Assembly (NCBI GenBank): GCA_029207755.1
Contig: JARCOQ010000002.1
Coordinates: 56,881,172-56,945,171, forward strand
DNA from: Chamaea fasciata
Lineage: Eukaryota; Chordata; Aves; Passeriformes; Sylviidae
Reading direction: 5' to 3'
Length of the DNA stretch: 64,000 bases
Part shown: in pieces, positions 1 through 13,213 of the stretch
How the letters are laid out: each line of letters starts with the position of its first letter
Numbering within the stretch: position 1 is the first letter of the stretch
Made by a program: the position numbers and the translations under genes
The notes under the pieces: generated by a model
Databases searched by the model: none
What the model was told of the DNA's origin: nothing
What the model saw: the letters and a program-made list of their open reading frames with translations, nothing else

Positions 1-1639
1 TTATGTGTTCTCTCACTCTCTCTCCGTGCAGATGCACACTACATAAAATCCATTTGCTCAGCTTTTCCCATGAGTAATCCAACCACAGTGGTTTGGAGCA
101 AAAACCTGAAGAAGCAATTGAGAAAATTCCGGTATCGAAAGTTATTATTAAATGCCCATCGATAAACCAAATGTGCTGGTGTGCTGAGAGGGGGAGAGAA
201 AAGTAGTAAAGTATTTATTTCCCGAAGATCAACTTTACAGTCTCCAGCAATTAAAAATGGATAAAGGCAGTGCATTCTTCCCCCTTCCCCCAACTGTCAG
301 TGGTGCTGGTGCTCAGCACATTGAAGCATGGAAGGAAATTGGGAGCAATTTTTTGCTGCTGCCTTTATGGAGGAGAGGGAAGATGCTCTGCTGAGAATGA
401 ACACTTCAGAGCAGTGGCATGGGGTGTACCTTTTGTGACCATTCCCTCCACCAGCATCTTTGCTGGAATACAGATTGGGAAAGGTCTGTGAAAAGATGAG
501 TGCACGGAACTCAGAGGTGAGGTACTTTATAGCACATGCCTAGAGGTTGTGCTTTTAAACAGGGTTTCTTTGTACGTGCAAAAACATCGCTAGTGTTCTG
601 CTGCTTTCTGTGTGGGTTTACCACAGTGAAACAGAGCACAATGCTACTTAAAATAGATGACTACCTCTCTAGAAAATATACACCCGCTGTGTGGTGTTCT
701 TCCAGCTGACTCTCTGCTCATTGTTTTTTCCGAGAGATGTAATTTTTATTATTACACATTGTACCCATAAATAATGTGCAACTTGAGAAAGAAAGAAAAC
801 ATTCCTCAGCTCAATTAAAAAGCAGGTTATCTCAAGGCTAGAGCCGTTGCCAAGTACATAATGGCTGTTTCACTTTACTGCCACAATCACTTTATTGCCA
901 GAGCCAGGCTCATTACTTTGGGCTACTATGCATCTCAAGGCTTTGCTCTGAGCAATGCAGAAGCTGGGTAGCTGCCTCATCTCAGGAACTGCTCTGGGAA
1001 ACACTGTGCCTCTTGCACACCTCCCTGCTTCAGCTTTGCTGCAGGGGACAATAATTCACTGTTAATCTATGGGCAGCAAATTACATCAAACCTTGTGCTG
1101 AGCAAGGTGTTTGGGAGCAGAGCCCATTCCCCACTTCTCTTTATTCCCTCACTGCTGCTTCCCCTCCCCACAGCCCCCAGCTCTGTGAGCTGACAGATGG
1201 GCCCATGCCCGCTGGTGTTCATCCTGTCGGATGCATGGTGAAATGAGCCTGGGAAAGGCACAGCCTGGAAGTTCCTCTTTTGTGCAGCTCCTCACCTTAA
1301 GTCACAGCTGAATCCTCTGAAGTGAGGGCATGGGGTGGGATGACCACAGGAGCAGACCCACACCAGGCAGTGATGCACCATCTAAAATTTTTACATCGCA
1401 AGGGGAGTTCAATGGGTGCAAAGTGATTTTTTTATTCCAAGAATTCTGTTCTATAACATACAGATGCACAACACACATGAATCGGACCCCCAGCCTCACT
1501 CCAGTCTAGACCAGAAACTTGGACCCCGGGGTGCAGATGTTTGCTCTGACAGGGGGACATGTCAGGTCCTTGGTGGCAGCTCGGCCCCTACACAGGGTGG
1601 TTCCACCTGGGGCAAGAGCTGCTTCACTGTGTCAGCTGT
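1..1639. other. Intergenic DNA, nothing recognised
   Basis: No open frame here resembles a known protein and no repeat family was recognised. The longest frames are below 90 codons and overlap on both strands, as expected by chance. Confidence 0.6.
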
Positions 1640-1800
1640 CCTAGTGCACACGTTCTCCCGCCCCCAGGAGACTGCTGTTTTTAACTATTTATTACTTTCT
1701 AAATTAGACTGTTGGCATAAGCTGCCAATGACTTTGCTAATTACATTGCCCCAGGCCGATCTCTCTGACTTACTCCTTACTAAGGCCAATTAGCAGTTGC
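1640..1800. promoter_or_regulatory. Candidate conserved non-coding block
   Basis: This stretch has several TAAT/ATTA homeodomain-type cores, including GCTAATTAC and CCAATTAGC, set in balanced, low-repeat sequence. That texture is common in vertebrate developmental enhancers. It carries no splice-site-flanked open frame of note. The call rests on composition only; conservation was not tested. Confidence 0.22.
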
Positions 1801-4800
1801 CAGAGTGGTTTCTGTCACCCACTGGCCTGCCGCTCCAAATGTGAGCTCAGCGACAGTTATATAACAAAGTTCACCTAAATCTCTGTTCTCTGGATCATTA
1901 TTTCCATCAGACAGAGCTGGGCAGATGCAGAAAAAGTCTCACAGTGGATCTTTTGGGGAGGCTAGTACCTACCTCATGGCCCGAGACCTGCTCAATAGAG
2001 ATCTCACCAATGGTTTTGAAAGAAATGTCTATAACCCTACCTGGTCCTCTTCTATCTCAGCCTTCCCATGACTTCTTTCAAATACTTTGAAACTAATTTG
2101 AAAGCAGACACAGGAAAAGCTCCATCTGCCCTGAGCATGAGTGCATGGGGATGCAACTACTTTTCCGTGACGCATGAGGTCATATAACACACATTGCTCT
2201 TAGTGATTGGAACAGAGAAACTGCTGATTTTTCTGCCTCCATGTAAATCTGCAGGGCATACATGAAGATAAGGCAGTGACATGGAGCAAGAGAGGGAGAA
2301 TGTGTGTTTCCATCCCCTTCTTGCAGCCCCTTAATGATGCTGTGCCCCTGTTCTGAGGTGCAATAGCTGGTGATGCTGACAATGAACACACTGGTCAGTC
2401 TCATTTTTCAAAGCTTGGGAGGCTTTTTGGGGTTCCTGCAGAGAGAAGCAAGCCTTGTGTAACACAAACTCAGTGAAGAGACTGTGCAGCCCTGTTGGTA
2501 GGTGAATGGCGCTGTTTTTTTAACCTTGTTCTGTTTTTAAGCTTATTTAAATGATGCCAATGCAAGGGCCTTGGTGGGCCAATTAGTCAAACATTGCTGT
2601 TGATTTTAATCATGGAAATTACATAAGGTTGCATCTTTTCTCCTTTGGTTTTTCTCATCTGCACTCCACTGTGGAATGTGATTGCACTACTTATGTTTAT
2701 GATATTAGTGCCAGAGCTAGATATAAACTAGTCCATCTGGGTTCTGCTAACGAGGTAGCAACAGCAGCAAAAACTTCGCCCAGAGTTTGCGTGACCCTCG
2801 CTGTAACACTTCAGACACAGGATTTAGTTCCACTTTTATTTACCAGCCAGCTGGGGTGAGAAAGCAGGCATGGTCAGGACCAGGGAAAAAGGCAGTCAGC
2901 AAGGATACCCCTTTTACTCAGAATACAGGGAAAATTATAAAAAAAAGGACTAAGAAGGAGAGTTGATCTAGAACAACATGGCTTTTTTCCACAAGGGTGG
3001 CAATAGTGAGATGGTTTATTGAGGTCTTCAGGTGGAGGGCAACTAGGCGTAATTTTGACAACATGCTTAACAGAAGCAGTGGGAACAGCTTCATTGCACT
3101 CATGCCTTTGGACTGTACTCTGCACATCAGGACAAAATTAGTTCTGAGGATATATAGCCTCATGTCACCAGACCTTTCCCAACTGGAGCAACAATGTGGC
3201 TACTTAGGAGATATACAATAAATTCCCTTCCTTCAGGACTGCAGTGCTGGCAACTCATCCTCAGAGATTCACTTCACTGAATTACTTCATGCAGTTGTTT
3301 GTGTAGGCACCAAGAAAGTCTTTGCACATGCCTTTGAAAGTAATTTACAGTGGGCACTGTAGAGTTTGCTAAATATTCCTGGTGCTAAATTTTTTGCAGG
3401 GAAGCATTTGAACATGATGATATCCTTATCCACTTTCAAAGGCAGAATTGGAGAGGTTTTAATGATAGCCACTGTCTATACATTTTATGCATTTTGGCTG
3501 AGTTTTTCAAAGCATGTAGGTAATGAGGACATCCAATTCCCATTAATTTTAGAGGCACCTTAAAAGGCTTTATAAATCTCAGCCTTTATGCTCTAGCCAA
3601 GTAGGGAAGATTGATTGCCTTAGTGAGAAAAATTTTAGCAAAGCTGATAACGTACTATAATAATGTCCATGATAGCTCACAGAAAAATTAACCTCATTAT
3701 CTGCACCATGTATGAATTTCTCTTCTTAGTGGCTTACCTTGCATATAAAGGTAGTTGAAGGCTATGATTGCTGGTGTGGTTGATGTTACATTAAGGCTGA
3801 AATTGCTAAGTACATATCTTTTTTTCTGCTATCCTCTTGGACTCATGAAGTTGCTTAGATTGCTTTACACAGCAATGTCACTTCGATTGGACTAAAATTC
3901 GTCTAGGAAACAGTTTCCTATTCCTAGAGCTTCTAGACATGTTTTGTTTGGAGCTGAGGTTTTTTTGGCAAGATTTTTTCAGTTCAGATCAGTTCAGCTT
4001 TGATCACTTTTGACCGCTCTTTTTATGGTATTTTCTTCTTCCCCTAGGTTTTTCTTTGCTCTCCTTTTGATTGAGTGGAATTCGTGCTTTCTTCTGTAAA
4101 TCTGTGATCCTTAAGCATGCTGGAGACTTTATAAAAATTTCTGTGAACTACAAGCTTATATATAAGCTAATATATTTCAGTCCTTGGATTGTTCAATGGC
4201 TGTTTTCCAACAAATCTTACTTTAGGTTCATAATTTTGAATTTGAGCTCCTCTGGTTGTATATAAGGGGTAAAATGATCTCTTTGCTAAAGACAGTGATG
4301 TGGGAGAGAGAGTGCTCTTAGTTCACTAAGCGTGTGTTTGTATATAATGTGGGGATTTGTTCTTAATTCAGAAATTGCATGCATGTAAATTGTCATTGAT
4401 ATACATATCTATAGCTTTAGAAACACATAGATATGGGTACCTATCAGGGCAGCTCTCACCACTGCTGTCTCTCAGCACCTTCAGCTTCACCTTCCAAAAC
4501 TCCCAGTGCTTCTCATCTGACATGCTCAGTCTCATGGGCAAACTGAGGCCCAGGCCACCAGCTGAAGTGAGTGACACTTTTGCATGCACCATGTAATTTA
4601 GCAGGTGAGGGGTGTAAACACTCATCTCTTGATGTACAGTGGTTATATCCAAGTGGTGGGACCTGGTAGTTCCTCCTGGCTGCTGGTACTGCTTACAGGG
4701 TGTGGCTGTGTTCTGTCGGGGTGGGTGGAACAATTGCTGTGGAGCAGCCCCTCCTGTGTCCCAATTTCTGTACAGTGGCAGCCTCCCCCTGCCTCCTACA

Positions 4801-5911
4801 CCTGCCTCTTCACTGCCCACCCATCTCATAAATGGGTCTTGATACAAAAAGAACTACCATAGTACATATAATGTATTTAATACCTACACTCTCAGCTGGG
4901 TGGGGCTCAGCTGGCCCAGCTTCAGCACCACAGCAGGTTTGTGCTGAGTGTCTGAGCTCCTGTTATTCCAGATGAAGCCACAACAGCTCTCCAGACTCCA
5001 CTGACTAGAGCATGAAAGGGACAATACCAGATGACAAGGGCAACTACAACATTTAATCATGGCACATGGACTTAGCTCATACCTATGTCACAGACACCTC
5101 ATGGTGAGGAAAACTGAACATGACCCTAGAGACAGTGTTGGGCTCATTGCTGTGCAAACATATTGAATGACCATATTTACAATTTGGGAGACAAGCTGTA
5201 TAAACTCAGCAGCTCTGTACAGATAGGTTTTACTGGGAGATGCACTCCCCAAAGCAGAGCTATGCATCTAGTTCCTTCTGTGGAAGTTTGCATGGGAATG
5301 AAAATGTGAATTATTTGGCTCAGGTCAGTCACTATTATGTGGTTTGCTGAAAAATGTATTGGTTTCTTACAAGCAAAGCTATTCCCATGAATGCACAATA
5401 CTAAATTCATCCTTGTTATATGCCCAGTGAGTTACACTTGGGGTGAGTTTCATCCAGAATTTTTATAGGTATCAGAATTATATAAAGCCATAGTTATTAA
5501 ATGCTTCCTTTTTTTAGAGCTGCAATATGTAATTGTCATGTAGGTTGCTGTGGTTTATGCCTTTAGTTACATTGCCAAGGTACTTAATGTTTAATAAAAT
5601 CCTTTCATAACCCTTTGTCATTAATACATAACTTGAAAGAGGTGGGACAACAGTCGTGGAATATAAATGAAGCAGTAAGCTTGGCACTTTTTAGTCTTTG
5701 TCATTATCTATCTTTCAAAGTAGGCTAGTGCTAAAACAAACAGACTTCCTGGAAAGACATACAGGACTAGTGCTATAGGAAGTAGCCCTGTGAAACAATT
5801 GTATATAAGGTAATTTTTTTTTAATAGGATAATGTTTATTTCTTCAAAAACAACCCTGAAAATAGTAAAATAGTATCTTGTTAGAACAAAATGTTCATTG
5901 AAGTGTTTTGC
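1801..5911. other. Intergenic DNA, no gene recognised
   Basis: The block is AT-rich with a GC-richer patch at about 4,470-4,850. A 159-codon minus-strand frame over that patch opens with TTG rather than ATG, has no recognisable domain and overlaps open frames on the other strand. It is best read as a chance frame. Confidence 0.55.
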
Positions 5912-5930
5912 TTTTTTTTTTTTTTTTTTT
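5912..5930. repeat. Poly(T) tract, 19 bases
   Basis: A pure T run ends directly in the first copy of an 11-base direct repeat, TTAATAAAGTT, at 5929-5939. The second copy is at 5951-5961, 22 bases further on. Both copies contain the AATAAA hexamer, but no upstream transcript is recognisable. Confidence 0.85.
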
Positions 5931-5961
5931 AATAAAGTTACTCTGTAGGCTTAATAAAGTT

Positions 5962-8900
5962 CCTTTACTAAGCAATTATGGCATTTTGTTCATTATGCAT
6001 TACACCTTGTCACATGTGATGAAGGAAACAGCAAACCCTTTCTCTGCCCTTGAAAACCAAAAATGTAAATAGTGGCATTAGTCCCGAGGGAAGAGCTATG
6101 TTAACTGTGGAGCACTGTGTTAGAAATCCTGGATATTGTATGTCCCCATTGTTTCGTTAGTGCGGGGTGGTTACTGTGGGATTTAAACCATATGTCACTT
6201 GAATTCCAAAATTGGCCTTTTCAGTCAGCTGTGCTTTATCACTCAGTATTGATCACAGATAATATGCTTTGCAAATTAGGGGTGGTTACAGTGCCTTTGT
6301 CCATAATAGATGTTGTCATTCATGTAGAATAGCCTGAAAGTGAAGAACATTTTAAATGGGGTTAAAGCTTCTATAGTCATCATTAATGAATTTTCTAATC
6401 CTGTCTGGATTCCATAATCGTGTGAAGATCAATAGCTATTACAGTATAATGTTAACAAACAGAGAATCCATTAGGAATGGAAGGATTGCACTGAAGCATT
6501 TTACTTCTCACCTACAATGGTACTTTACTTATTATCAGGGCAAAACTGAATATCTGAGTGTATAAAACAGCCTAAACGAGATGGTGATTAATGAAAGTGA
6601 GGCTATAGCTGAACAAAGACAGTCTTAATACCTTTTTAAAGTGAAATGAATTTGAACAAATTTAGCTGCAGTAACAGGATCCCTTTTAGGTATTGCTGTG
6701 ATACCGGAATACTTTATGAGCTGGATGTTTGAAAACAGTGAAATAACAAGACAGTTTTGTTGTCTCACACCAACACTTACATTGTGGCAGTGCATAGACG
6801 CTCTGCTGGGGTGGGACCTGCATTAACACAGACACAGGAGAAATGTGCAGGAAATTGAAGCGCTTGTCCCTGAAGGGCATGGTCTAACATATAAAGCATA
6901 AGAATAAAAAACAAACAAGGAGGTGAAGGGATGACAAAAAGAGTGGCTGGTGTTGAGCTTCTCTCAGCATATTTTAGCATAGTCTGGATAGCTGTGAATC
7001 TCTCATCCAGCTGGCGATAACAGCTTCCCCCTAAGTCCGTCTCTGAGTTGTGGCATTGTGAGCATTTGCTGTTGCAGAATGACTGAAAGTTGAACTCAGA
7101 TGACGGAACAGCAAAATCCACCACAACGGAGCCTGATAAATTGCATTTCTTTTGTACAGTTTGTGATACTGGGTCACATGTATGGTTTCTTTAGAGCTTT
7201 ATTGGCTTGATTGCAATGACAAACACAGAGGTATCTCTTGTCCTTATTTGCAATGAGCCTTGTATTTCTTCTCATTGTTGTGTGCCATTTACTGAAGCGC
7301 TCCTTAGCAGATAATAGGAGAGGCTCAGACCTGGGCACTTCTCAGGGTTTTGGGGGACTGAGCCTGTGGAGGCCTACTGGTGGTCCTATACAGCACTTGG
7401 ACAAGGCTGACAGTGTATTTGCATGGACAGAGGGGATAACTGCCCAAGACTGAAATGTGTGTCACACTTTACCTGCCAGCCTTCAGTGGGAAATGTCACC
7501 TGGAATATCTGTTATGCTGCAGAAAACTGCTGGAGTCTATTTCCCTGTCTGCTTACCTACATTACAAAAGAAATAAGAGAAGTGTGAACCCAGGATGTAG
7601 CACAGCCCCAGTTTGTAGTTGTTTGTTCCATACTGCTTTGTGGTAGGTTGACTTTTTAAGGGGAACTGTGGTGTGACACTAGAGGATCCACCTGCCTCAA
7701 CTGCAACAGGATTTCTCAAGGATTCCCAAGGGGAATTTTTCCTGCTTTAGTGCAAACCTTACTGTGACTTTGTGATTAAGACATTCATGAACCCACGTCT
7801 CACATATTTAGAGTCTAGTAAGAGGTGACCTCACTCAGCAGAATTTCCAACAGGGTGCCATTAATGTCTCTACTAGAGCCCCCATTTTCAGGAAATTTAT
7901 AGGAACTTCGGGTTGGCTGTTTTCCCCTGTAATGTCTGAAAGAGCTTGAAGACAGGCCATATGGAACTAACAAACAGAGGGACTGCATCTCCATAAGAAC
8001 CTGAAGAACAGAAAAGGGACAAGAGACTTCTCTTTCAAAGAAGTTTCCACTCCATAACACACCACAACTGAAATACAACACAACATGTCTCTTGCATGAA
8101 TATAAAGTTACTACTTTCCATTTACCAGCACTAACACCCTCTGAGGAGCCAAATCAGTTATGAGCATACACTGCTGGAGCTTCCTCTGTCCTGTCTGTGA
8201 TGCTGAGATCCTCAGTCATGTCGCTGCTTCCATTTCTGCGGCAAGGCACAGAAGAGCATTTGGCTTAATCTTTCCTGAGCTGACAGTTTGCTATTTGTGG
8301 CATTTTCTCAGATTACATACTCTGTGTATCTGACAGTAGCTTGTGATTTTCAGCAAGTGGAATGCAAGGGAATGACATGCATCCCTGGAAATCTGGTAAC
8401 ACATTCGCAGTGGACTATTCTCAGAACCCTGAAATATTGAACCTGTGTGAACAAAGGGCCTGGAATGATGGGATCCACTGGTGCCTCCAGCCAGGCACGG
8501 TTGTCCCCATGTTTGCTATCCAGCTTCCAAAGTATTACTTGATTTTTGTCTGAGTGCAGGTTTGCAGGACTGAACCCAAAGAGTTGACCTTATTTCAAAC
8601 CTGGATTTTCTTTTTTCCTGTGCCTAAGAAATAAACCTGTTGTAATTACCCTGGTCTGAAACTTGTCTCACAGGAAAAAAAAGGGCAAAAGCATTGTGTA
8701 ATTTTCTGCTATCTCTGATTCCTGAGATCCTTCTGGAGCCTTCAAATTTTGTGCAACAATCATGTCTCTTGGAACATTTTTCTGTCATTCTAAATTGTCT
8801 TGCATTTGTTGTAAGCTCTTGAGGCTAATTGCTGCAGAACTGCATGCTTATTCCTCAGTGCTTCATGTCTGCAGGCTGTGGAATGGCCATGTGTGAGTGC

Positions 8901-10338
8901 AGATCCACCATGGCTGACTCTGAGCATAACTAGTTTGGCTTGTGTGGCTTATTCTTTCAGACACAGCAGTGGCAGAGCAAGGCTATATCTTTTCCTTGCC
9001 CAGCAGGGATAGGGAGGCATTTTAGTCACTTTTGCACCACCGGGGTGCCTGTACACTGCAGGCAGCCCAGGCCTGTGGGCACTGGGTGTCCATGCCCTGG
9101 GAATGGTGGGAGCCTCTGTGTGGCTCTGCATGGAGCTAAGCCCCATACAAAAATAGTCATTCCAGCTGTGCTAATAAATTAGACAGAACCCAAGGACAGG
9201 GTGCTGGCTCTGAGAAGAAGTGACACAACCTGACTTGTGTCCACAGACATCTTCTCTCCAGAACAAAGCAGCCTCATGCAAACTGCATATTTAGGAAAAT
9301 CCAAGGTCTGTGCTAGTCTGTGAAGGGTGCCTAGGCATTGTGTGGGAGACAGTAAATTGTTATGGGGCAAAACCTTACCAGGGAATGTGCTAAGAACTAC
9401 CCAGTATAGACAACTGCAGAGCAGGGCGCAAGCCCTCACCCTGGCCTGGTTTATTTTCCTGTACAGTTGGCTGGAATCTGTGTGGCTCCTGAAAAAACTT
9501 CAGGTTTGCTTATACTCTGCAGATGTGAGCTCACACTTGGCAGTGCTTTGCAATGAGGTGAGCTTGCTCTGCCTGCATTTTGAGTGGACTCGATCTCATT
9601 CTGCCTCCACTCGGAGCTGAAAGCAAGCCTTGTGACCATGCTAGCAGCTGCTTTGACTGCACAAACTCTGCACAGTTCTGGGGTTTCTTACTTATGGCTC
9701 AGGGCTGGGCAAAGATATTACCAAAATTTCATTTTGTCCATAAGTAAGCTCAGTGCTAATAACCTCTGATAACTGGGGTCAAAATGCCACAGAAAATACA
9801 TCCTGTGACACCCAGTGCACCAGTTTGCTGGGACAGTGACACTCATCTGAGTTAACAAATTGTCCAGAAATTCTGCACCTTGGGGAAGGGTGTAGGGAGA
9901 TACTCCAGGAACAATGAGGCTCACTAGCTCTGGGTCTGTGCCAGGTCCTGGTTTTCCCAGGGAATCACAAAGGGTTTCTCCATGCTTTCTTCCCCTGCAT
10001 GTATATTTTCCAAACTTTCTTCATAGATTTTGATATTTTTAATTCCCATTTTTCTGAAAATAGAGAAAGAATATTTTTGTCTGATAATATGTAACAGACA
10101 GCCAAATTGTTAATGTTCAGGATCTGAAATTCCTCTGTGTCCTGTACCAATATGAAAAGAACTGTTCCATTTAAAAGAGAGGTTTCTGAGTAAGTGCTGC
10201 TGGACACACTTATTTTTGGTAGCTTTCATATGGAACGTGCTTCAGGCTTATGTCAGGTGACAATGGGACTCCAAAATCCTGTATGTTACTGTACTTGACT
10301 TTAGATTCTTTGCACTGACTTTACATTTCATTTTCTGC
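5962..10338. other. Intergenic DNA, nothing recognised
   Basis: No gene, RNA or named repeat was recognised. The longest frame, on the minus strand at 6,777-7,124, opens with GTG and contains no known domain. Confidence 0.55.
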
Positions 10339-10340
10339 TT

Positions 10341-10371
<31 letters not shown>

Positions 10372-10372
10372 T
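10339..10372. repeat. T-rich low-complexity tract
   Basis: A run of T interrupted by single C residues at 10,346 and 10,359. It could be the reverse image of an A-rich retroposon tail, but no retroposon body was recognised beside it. Confidence 0.85.
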
Positions 10373-11279
10373 AATGTTGTATTAGAGTGGTTTTAGTTGT
10401 GATCTTGAAAAAAAAAACAAACTAAGGAAGGGTAAGATCTGAAAAGGGTAAGCTACAGGTATCAAATGGTGTCTACACTGTGAGTTTGGGTTTGCCTGGA
10501 ATGGCAGCACATGGAACCAGGACTACATGAATATCTACTGAAGTGTAAATGAGCAGACTGTTCACATGTCACTCTGGACTCAGACTTGCTTGGGAATGCA
10601 AATCTCTTTTGTTTAAAATAGAACATCCTGCTTTTAGGAAAATATTTAATTGAAACAGCTGATCTACAACAAACAACGGCAAAATTCTTCAAAAGTAGTT
10701 TTGGATAAAAAACGGAAAGAAAAGGATATCCCTTAATTTCTGGGATGTGAAGATTTCAGATGTGTGAGATTGAATGAGGGAAGTTGTAGCTACTGTGCTG
10801 CTGGGTGTAATTAGTTTCCAGATTATACCATTTTTGATAATTAGATCTACATGAAACCTCCAGTCAAAGACTTCACAAGCATTCTTGTATGTCAGCCTGG
10901 ATATGTGCTAGTTGGAGTGATAGATCTACTGGATAGATCTAGGCTAGTAGATGCTTTGGGAAACACCTTCATCTTTCTTTTAAGCTGGCAGATGGTTTGA
11001 GTCCAGGCTGGACTGCCTGCTGTTGTTTTCAATGAAGGAGTGTTACCTTTTTGGACTCATGAAAGACTCTCAATCAAAGCTAAAATGGCAGGCCAGTGCA
11101 GTGAATCAATAAAATCTCTACTTTCAGCTGGAGTGTCAGATAGTAATTCTTCTCGTGTCACTGCCTGGTTAAACAGTCATACTCCTGCTAAAAGCCCTAT
11201 AAGACATAATAGATTCATGTGGCGTTAGTCTATTGTACTGAATTTACCCAGAAAAAGGGAGAGAGGTTACTGTTTCACT
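10373..11279. other. Intergenic DNA, nothing recognised
   Basis: Only short chance frames, the longest under 80 codons. No repeat was recognised apart from a few repeated AGATCT words at about 10.84-10.94 kb. Confidence 0.55.
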
Positions 11280-11720
11280 AAAACAAACCAGACACTGATG
11301 CATTGTGTATCAAAATGTATTCACCCATTTCGCTCTGCCTCATTAGAGCAGGGGGAGCATGTTTTCTATACCGCTTGTGGAGCAGTGTTAAGACATCTGA
11401 CATATTCATTGCAAATCCTAGTTTAATGATGACTTAGACATCAAATCCCAAATGATTTTATATATTGGCTGTCTGATTTGCCATTACAGCACATATTGCG
11501 TGCTTTCTGTTTATTAAACGACAATAAAGATGTACAAACTGGATGTATTAGAACACTTTCCAAGAGGCTTTAGAATAAATCAGTTGGCCCCATGGAGCAA
11601 TTACCCAACTGTATCATTTCTAATTGCAGGAAATTAACTTGCTGCATCTGATTTGATGCATTACATTTCTTAGTATATCATGTTTTAGTAGAAAATGCTT
11701 ATGAGACAAAGAGTTTGATT
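11280..11720. promoter_or_regulatory. Candidate conserved non-coding block
   Basis: About 440 bases of non-repetitive, moderately AT-rich sequence dense in TAAT/ATTA cores. It contains rare CpG words that have not decayed (ATTTCGC, ATTGCGTG, AAACGAC) and no long open frame. Retained CpG in CpG-poor DNA and clustered homeodomain cores suggest constraint. This is inference from texture, with no alignment behind it. Confidence 0.25.
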
Positions 11721-13154
11721 CATTCAAAATGAATCTGAAAGTCCTTAAATGTTAAATATCAAGGTTCAGAGAATGCAAGAAGGAATGGCTGCTTTATGCC
11801 TTGCAGCTGGAAGTTGGTGGCCCTAAACCAGCTTTATTCAGATGCAGGCAAGTTTCTGAGCCCTTGGAGATTCCTCAGTTGCATAAATCAGCCGTAGATA
11901 CCCTTCCCCTATTCACTCCTAGAGACTGACCTTGTATCAGAGAACTGAATTAACAAAACATATGCAAAGATCTGAGTTAAAACTCTGCTTGGAGGCTCCT
12001 CATGTACATCACACTCTCCTGAGACAGCCAGAAGTTAGATCCAAAGTTAGACCCAAAGGCAAAACAGTCAGTGCCTTAGAGGCAGAAAGTTCACGTTCCA
12101 AATTCTATCTGTCTTCCTTGTGAAAGAAAGCTGTGCAAGCAGTAGAAGTTTTGCTTCCTACTACCAACATGGTGCTCACACATCTGCCATATCTACTCAC
12201 CTACCTGCCTATCCAGCTACCTACTTATCTTCATGCATATTACTAAAGGGAATAATTGATTATTTTGAAGAAAACCATTAAGGGAGTATTTTCATTCCTT
12301 ACTTTGGAGAGAGTCAGATTACCCTTGCTAGTATACATAGCAGTGCAGTTTGCTAACATTGTAATTCAGAGGTGATCTGCAGGATTTTTATACTTAATGA
12401 GACTCACATACCACATTATCTCACCATCTGCGTGGATCTGGGAATTGTTGTAGAGAGTTCCCATTAGTCATATTAATATCCATCATTCTTTCAGCTCACT
12501 GTGAGGATACAACCATGGAAATGTTTCTTTCACTGTGAAGGTTATTTTCCTTTGAAAATCCACTGAACTTTTGCATGTTGGACAACTTAAATATTCCTCT
12601 CTGCTGCTAGGTCAGGTATGACCCTGGCTATACAAGGGCAGACTACAAAATATCAAGGGTCTCCTCCTCCACCTCTCTGAAGCAAACCTCAGCAGATGTA
12701 GACAAGATTTTAATAGCTACAAAAAGAGAAATGCATGACAACCTCATTAAGGGAACTATAATAGGCTGTCAGAATATCTCCAAGAGGACAATATATCAAT
12801 GTCTAGTTTGTTGCAGCATTGCTAACTATGGTAGTTTGCCCCTCTCATAATCTTTCATTCATCCTCTGTTGGTCTGATTTCCAATAATACTTCACCACCA
12901 CATGCATCCACTTTCCTTTTCAGATGCCTCACAATTGCTGACATAACTCTTTAAGTACAGAAGAATCAGGACTAGTAAGTGGCAGTAATAAAAGAGCAGT
13001 TAGTGGTCCACCCCACTGATAGCCCTGATACGGTACATTAGAAGGGTTTTCATTTTCTTTCCCTTTCTACCATCCTGAGGACCATTCTGTCCCATCCCAA
13101 CATCTGCAGGAGGTCAAGGTCCAAAGGGCCCAGGGATTTTACACCATCTGCCAC

Positions 13155-13155
<1 letters not shown>
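11721..13155. other. Intergenic DNA with a decayed CTAC-type repeat
   Basis: No gene is recognised. At about 12,193-12,230 a degenerate tetranucleotide array (CTAC, CTGC, CTAT variants) is visible. The rest is unremarkable. Confidence 0.5.
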
Positions 13156-13211
<56 letters not shown>

Positions 13212-13213
13212 AA
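13156..13213 (+). repeat. Long poly(A) tract, 58 bases with one G
   Basis: Forty-three A residues, one G, then fourteen A residues. The length and purity would fit the tail of a recent retroposed copy, or a slippage-expanded tract. No recognisable cDNA or SINE body precedes it, and no clear target-site duplication was seen by eye. Confidence 0.85.

Noticed and set aside
4368..4847. 159-codon minus-strand frame
   Set aside because: It opens with TTG, shows no recognisable domain and overlaps open plus-strand frames in a GC-rich patch.
6777..7124. 115-codon minus-strand frame with a protein-like middle part
   Set aside because: It opens with GTG. I recognise no family, and no splice sites or promoter surround it.
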